From positions 16,234 through 80,233 of the forward strand of contig JAFUKL010000011.1 of the NCBI GenBank assembly GCA_017473615.1: DNA of 64,000 nt, written 5' to 3'. This stretch comes from Muribaculaceae bacterium (lineage in GTDB: Bacteria; Bacteroidota; Bacteroidia; Bacteroidales; Muribaculaceae). This document shows, piece after piece, positions 60,420 to 64,000 of this stretch (within the stretch, counting starts at the first letter, position 1; each line of letters begins with the position of its first letter). The notes under the pieces are model-generated. The model made no database searches and had not been told where the DNA came from. It saw nothing but the letters and a program-made list of their open reading frames with translations. Both the position numbers and the translations under genes were made by a program.

Positions 60420-61409
60420 CTATTTTATAATTCCGAGGTTTTTAGAAATATCAAGCATTCTGTTTATAGAAAGAACAGCTTTATCGGCTATTTCTTTATC
60501 TACGCTTATTTCGGGAAGTTCATATTTTAGACTATTATAAAGTTTTTCAAGTGTAATGAGCTTCATATAAGCACATTCATTACAAGAGCATGTTCCGTCC
60601 TCAGGAGGAGCCGGAATGAATTTCTTTTCAGGACAACGCTTCTGCATCTCATGCAAAATACCACTTTCGGTAGCCACTATAAATGTATTACATTCATCAT
60701 TTACCGCAAAGTTAAGTAAAGCTTGAGTAGAACCCACTTTATCCGCAATCAATTGAAGAGGTTTCTTACACTCAGGATGTACAAGAATCTTAGCATTATT
60801 ATTTTCTTTCTTCAGAGCAAGTACCTTTTCAAGTGAGAATTTTTCATGTACATCACAAGCTCCATCCCATAAAAGCATATTACGTCCGGTAACGCCGTTG
60901 ATATAATTTCCAAGATTTCTATCCGGACCGAATATAATTTTTTCATTTTCAGGAAGACTTTCCACTATTTCTTTGGCATTGGATGAAGTTACCACTATAT
61001 CGGTATAAGCTTTCACTGCAGCACTTGTATTAACATAGCTTATCACAGTATAACCGGGATGAAGGTTTACGTAATCAGCAAACTTATCGGCGGGACAACT
61101 GTCGGCAAGGCTGCACCCTCCGTTCATATCGGGTACTATCACTTTTTTAAAGGGGCAAAGAATCTTAGCAGTCTCTCCCATAAAATGTACACCGCACATA
61201 ACAATGATATCCGCATCAACTCTTGCGGCTATCTGAGCAAGAGCAAGACTATCGCCTATATAATCGGCTATATCCTGTATTTCGTTACGCTGATAATAAT
61301 GAGCCAATATTACTGCATTTTTTTCTTTCTTCATACGCAGTATCTCATTTTTTATATCGATGCCTTTTTCTATGGGCATGTCTACATAACCTTTTTCAAC
61401 AGATATCAT
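60420..61409 (-). CDS. nadA: Quinolinate synthase
   Basis: A 329-residue 4Fe-4S enzyme that joins iminoaspartate and DHAP to quinolinate in NAD synthesis. Typical segments: V-I-L-A-H-Y-Y-Q-R-N-E-I-Q, M-C-G-V-H-F-M-G-E-T-A-K-I-L (cluster Cys), N-T-S-A-A-V-K-A-Y, H-P-E-C-K-K-P-L (Cys) and E-D-G-T-C-S-C-N-E-C-A-Y-M (Cys). nadB and nadC are not in view. It diverges from the candidate origin gap; no clear -7 box was found upstream. Confidence 0.97.
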   Translation of the reverse strand: MISVEKGYVDMPIEKGIDIKNEILRMKKEKNAVILAHYYQRNEIQDIADYIGDSLALAQIAARVDADIIVMCGVHFMGETAKILCPFKKVIVPDMNGGCSLADSCPADKFADYVNLHPGYTVISYVNTSAAVKAYTDIVVTSSNAKEIVESLPENEKIIFGPDRNLGNYINGVTGRNMLLWDGACDVHEKFSLEKVLALKKENNNAKILVHPECKKPLQLIADKVGSTQALLNFAVNDECNTFIVATESGILHEMQKRCPEKKFIPAPPEDGTCSCNECAYMKLITLEKLYNSLKYELPEISVDKEIADKAVLSINRMLDISKNLGIIK

Positions 61410-61861
61410 ATAAAAAAGTTTTTATTTAAGTTTTTAAAATTCTTTCTTATGTTTCTTTTTATAGATTGTTAATATGTTTGATAACTTTTATACTTTTTTC
61501 TTGCATAATAAGTTATTAAACTTAAATAAAACGTTATTAATATATTATTAACAATCATTCATTTTGAAAATCAATATATTGTAAACTTTATCAACAACAT
61601 GTTAATAACATGCAAAGTTAATAATTTTCTATATATTCATCTACCAATAATTGTAGAAAACCTTGTGAAAACAGCATTAAAAATAAGTTGCTAACTTTTT
61701 TGCGCTTATATAAATAAATTATACAAAACATTGATTTTTAATTTCAAAACAAAAAGAGAAATATTTAATATAAAGTTTTTAAAGCGTTTCAACATGTTAT
61801 TAACAGGTTGTTAATAGCTATATATTTTGTAAATTTGCAAGCAATATAAGCAGTATATTTT
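61410..61861. other. Candidate replication origin or operator array (AT-rich gap with TTATTAACA boxes)
   Basis: A 452-base gap without coding frames, very AT-rich. DnaA-box-like nonamers: TTATTAACA at 61545-61553 and 61797-61805, its reverse complement at 61600-61608, TTATCAACA at 61588-61596, and one-mismatch forms at 61467-61475, 61534-61542 and 61809-61817. CATGTTAATAACATG (61598-61612) is a perfect odd palindrome. TTATTAACA differs from the DnaA consensus TTATNCACA at one base. Genes left of it run mostly leftward and the next gene right runs rightward. The alternative is an operator array for nadA and the methylase. Confidence 0.45.
61830..61837 (+). promoter_or_regulatory. -7 box (TAAATTTG) of the TrmH-family gene
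   Basis: A perfect TAnnTTTG, 25 bases before ATG 61862. GTTG at 61807-61810 lies in -33 position (19-base spacer) and overlaps one TGTTAATAG box. Confidence 0.5.
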
Positions 61862-62392
61862 ATGAAGAAGAAATCAATGATAGATCTTAATCGCATTAGT
61901 TGTGATGAATTTAAGACTACCCCTAAAATACCTCTTGTTGTAGTGCTTGATGATGTACGCAGTCTTAATAACATAGGAAGTATATTTCGCACTGCCGACG
62001 CTTTTGTAGTGGAAAGCATTTATTTGTGTGGTATTACAGCTTGTCCTCCAAGTGTGGAAATACATAAAACTGCGTTAGGTGCTGAAGATTCTGTACAATG
62101 GTACTATTTTGAAGATGTATGCAAATGTGTCAATGAACTTCGACACAAAGGTTATAAAATATGTTGTATAGAGCAAGTGGAAGATAGTATAAGTCTTGAA
62201 CAATTTATTATCAAAGATTGTGAAAAGTATGCTGTTATTCTTGGAAATGAAGTGAAAGGAGTGCAACAAAAAATAGTGGATATAAGTGATTGTTGTATAG
62301 AATTACCACAGTATGGCACAAAACATTCTCTCAATGTTTCTATAACAGCCGGAATAGTAATGTGGGAATTTATGAAAAAATTTAAAAAATAA
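61862..62392 (+). CDS. TrmH/SpoU family RNA 2'-O-methyltransferase
   Basis: A 176-residue SPOUT methyltransferase with a trefoil knot: L-N-N-I-G-S-I-F-R-T-A-D, V-I-L-G-N-E-V-K-G-V and L-P-Q-Y-G-T-K-H-S-L-N-V-S-I form motifs 1-3. It methylates a ribose 2'-OH of tRNA or rRNA; the lack of an N-terminal L30e-like domain suggests a tRNA-type (TrmH/TrmL-like) substrate, but that is not certain. A strong terminator follows. Confidence 0.92.
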   Translation: MKKKSMIDLNRISCDEFKTTPKIPLVVVLDDVRSLNNIGSIFRTADAFVVESIYLCGITACPPSVEIHKTALGAEDSVQWYYFEDVCKCVNELRHKGYKICCIEQVEDSISLEQFIIKDCEKYAVILGNEVKGVQQKIVDISDCCIELPQYGTKHSLNVSITAGIVMWEFMKKFKK

Positions 62393-62420
62393 GCATAGAA
62401 ATGAGAAAATAATAAAAATT

Positions 62421-62459
62421 AAAATAAGTCATTTAGGATTAACTAAATGACTTATTTTT
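62421..62459. terminator. Bidirectional terminator after the TrmH-family gene
   Basis: AAAATAAGTCATTTAG pairs with CTAAATGACTTATTTT around a six-base loop, with A- and T-runs on the outer sides. It also serves the convergent leucine-rich-repeat gene. Confidence 0.9.
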
Positions 62460-62490
62460 GTGAAAATATTTTATATATAAGTTTATTTAA

Positions 62491-63780
62491 TCAGCGTATT
62501 TTATGAACATCATTACCAACTTTTACAATATACAGTCCCTTAGGTATATGTAATTCTGTGTGAGAAGATATTGTAATACCTTGACTTATTAATTTTCCGT
62601 CAAAAGAGAATACCCAATACTCCTTCTGAGCAGTATTGTTTGTATCTATTATCAAACTATTTCCACTATAATATACCTTACTTTTAGCAGTATATGATAA
62701 TTCTTTTATGCTGCTTGAAGGAAAATTTTCTGTTTCGATAAAATTAGTAAAATTATTCCACCCTTGAGCATTGCGATACAACTCAGCCGAGCCAACAGGC
62801 ACATATACTGTTACCTTATCTGAATTGGTTCCTGAGAAAACACTATTATAGGCACAATAAGGTGGAGTAGGGGACAATGAAAATATATTTTTTAGATTAT
62901 TACAAGATTGAAATGCGTAATTACCTATTTCTTCCACAGATTCCGGAATATAAACATTTTCAAGTTCAACAGAACTACTAACTAAATTTTCAGGTATTTT
63001 TTTAAGTCCTTCAGGCAACCTAATTTCTTTTAAAAAATAAGATGAACTAAATGCAAAAGTTCCTATTTCCTTACAAGAATTAGGCAAAATGAGTTTAGTA
63101 AAATATGAGCCTGCAAATGTAGACATTCCTATTTTTTCCAATCCTTCCGAAAACTCAATTTCTTCTATGCGTGTATTTTCGAATGCAAAATCTTCAATGA
63201 AACGAACGCTTGAAGGCAATACCAATTTTTTAAAACTTTGGCAACTAAGAAAGCATGCTACGGGAATATCAGTCACACCGTCAGGTATAATAACGTCTGT
63301 TTTCAACTTATAACAATAAGCAAAACTATACATATCTAATTTTCGTAAAGATGCAGGCAAATTGATTTCTTCAATATTCAATCTAGAAAAAGCAGAATAG
63401 CCTATTTCTTCAATATTATCCGGCAATATTATTTTACGGATATTCAAATGAATAATTCCGTAGTCCGGTTCCCAAAATTGCTTGTCACTATCATAAAAAG
63501 CCCAATCAGGAATCTTATAATTTTCAACTTGTGCATTTTCTAAATTTATAACATTTAGAGAACCATAAAAAGCACATTCCCACAATGTTTTAAAATCCGT
63601 TGCGTTGATTGGTCCTGTTACGCTCAAAGAGTCTATTTTATTCCAATTATCGCCTAAAACTGTTTTTAATTGACCGTATTCCGTAACTTTTGCATTAAAC
63701 CCCACAACTTGTGCGTATGTATGCACATTGTATACTATCGCAAGTATTGCTAAGAGTATAAATTTATAATTTTTTTTCAT
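62491..63780 (-). CDS. BspA-type leucine-rich-repeat surface protein with C-terminal sorting domain
   Basis: A 429-residue exported protein: signal peptide (cleaved near T-Y-A-Q), then about nine Treponema pallidum-type leucine-rich repeats of ~23 residues with the pattern I-x-L-P-x-x-V/L-x-x-I-x-x-x-A-F-x-x-C/S (for example I-I-L-P-D-N-I-E-E-I-G-Y-S-A-F). The last ~75 residues form a beta domain with G-K-L-I-S-Q-G and G-L-Y-I-V-K-V-G, the common Bacteroidales secretion tail. Such proteins bind host or bacterial partners at the surface. The gene is strikingly AT-rich. Confidence 0.87.
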   Translation of the reverse strand: MKKNYKFILLAILAIVYNVHTYAQVVGFNAKVTEYGQLKTVLGDNWNKIDSLSVTGPINATDFKTLWECAFYGSLNVINLENAQVENYKIPDWAFYDSDKQFWEPDYGIIHLNIRKIILPDNIEEIGYSAFSRLNIEEINLPASLRKLDMYSFAYCYKLKTDVIIPDGVTDIPVACFLSCQSFKKLVLPSSVRFIEDFAFENTRIEEIEFSEGLEKIGMSTFAGSYFTKLILPNSCKEIGTFAFSSSYFLKEIRLPEGLKKIPENLVSSSVELENVYIPESVEEIGNYAFQSCNNLKNIFSLSPTPPYCAYNSVFSGTNSDKVTVYVPVGSAELYRNAQGWNNFTNFIETENFPSSSIKELSYTAKSKVYYSGNSLIIDTNNTAQKEYWVFSFDGKLISQGITISSHTELHIPKGLYIVKVGNDVHKIR

Positions 63781-63859
63781 AGGTAATAAAATTATAAATA
63801 AATTTAAAAGTTAACCTAAATATAATAAGCATTAAATAATAATTGTTTTAAAAAAGTTT

Positions 63860-64000
63860 TTATTTGTTTTGACCGAAAACTACAACCCGGTCACGACAAA
63901 TCATATATGGTTTAACAACTCCGTCTTTTCTCCACAACCCGTATTTCAAAGCATCATCATGTTTTGGCAATACATATTCATGCGTATCTCCGTTTTTTAT
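63860..64000 (-). CDS. C-terminal part of an unknown protein (truncated by window end)
   Basis: On the minus strand an open frame of 46 codons runs from the window edge to a TAA at 63860-63862. It reads ...G-D-T-H-E-Y-V-L-P-K-H-D-D-A-L-K-Y-G-L-W-R-K-D-G-V-V, ending V-V-V-F-G-Q-N-K. The composition is coding-like and the start lies outside. No family is recognised. It would be transcribed toward the leucine-rich-repeat gene 79 bases away. Confidence 0.6.
   Translation of the reverse strand: MKNGDTHEYVLPKHDDALKYGLWRKDGVVKPYMICRDRVVVFGQNK

Overview
The window is a chromosomal segment of a Bacteroidales bacterium. Three things point there: promoters of the Bacteroides type (a TAnnTTTG -7 box in front of many genes), lineage-typical proteins (DUF2723 membrane protein, DUF4143 ATPases, long LepB, PorZ-like propellers, BspA-type leucine-rich repeats, an OMP_b-brl_3 barrel), and secreted proteins ending in type IX-like C-terminal sorting domains. 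A Muribaculaceae/Barnesiellaceae-like origin is my guess. Spot counts suggest GC falls from about 45% in the first third to about 35% in the last quarter.

Layout. 1-5 kb: envelope genes (truncated DUF2723 protein, polysaccharide deacetylase), queG and a small lipoprotein. 5-16.5 kb: polA, polyprenyl synthase, rnhB, an epimerase, an MsbA-like ABC exporter, a large outer-membrane barrel and a glucosaminidase. 16.4-18.7 kb: cdd and a secreted protein whose mRNA has a branched leader, next to a decayed inverted copy of the same gene. 18.7-27.9 kb: an M16 peptidase, a DUF4143 ATPase behind 33-bp tandem repeats, tRNA-Pro(CGG), two small ORFs, a GNAT protein and an MBOAT/SGNH acylation pair. 28-30 kb: a type II restriction-modification pair (Eco47II-like nuclease plus HTH-fused C5 methyltransferase). 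30-37 kb: DUF389 protein, glycosyltransferase, radical SAM protein, LD-carboxypeptidase, a sigma region 4-like protein and a secreted endonuclease I.

37-44 kb is a seven-gene minus-strand run (ybeY-mnmG-apt-uvrC-dtd-mazG-deoC) with a perfect 16-bp parS site between mnmG and apt. 44-50 kb holds alkD, then lepB-wbqC-DUF4369 lipoprotein-yifB. 49.8-55.6 kb has two PorZ-like propeller proteins flanking an acyltransferase-3 gene. 55.7-61.4 kb has an MscS channel, rdgB, leuS and nadA. An AT-rich gap at 61.41-61.86 kb carries repeated TTATTAACA/TTATCAACA boxes and is a candidate replication origin; nearly all genes to its left run away from it and parS lies 20 kb away. Beyond it are a TrmH-family methylase, a leucine-rich-repeat surface protein and the tail of a truncated gene.

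The most interesting items are the branched leader with its relic copy, the parS/origin-like pair, the duplicated PorZ-like/acyltransferase cluster, the restriction-first HTH-methylase operon, a 35-nt hairpin repeated at two distant 3' ends, and a polA whose proofreading residues are all replaced.
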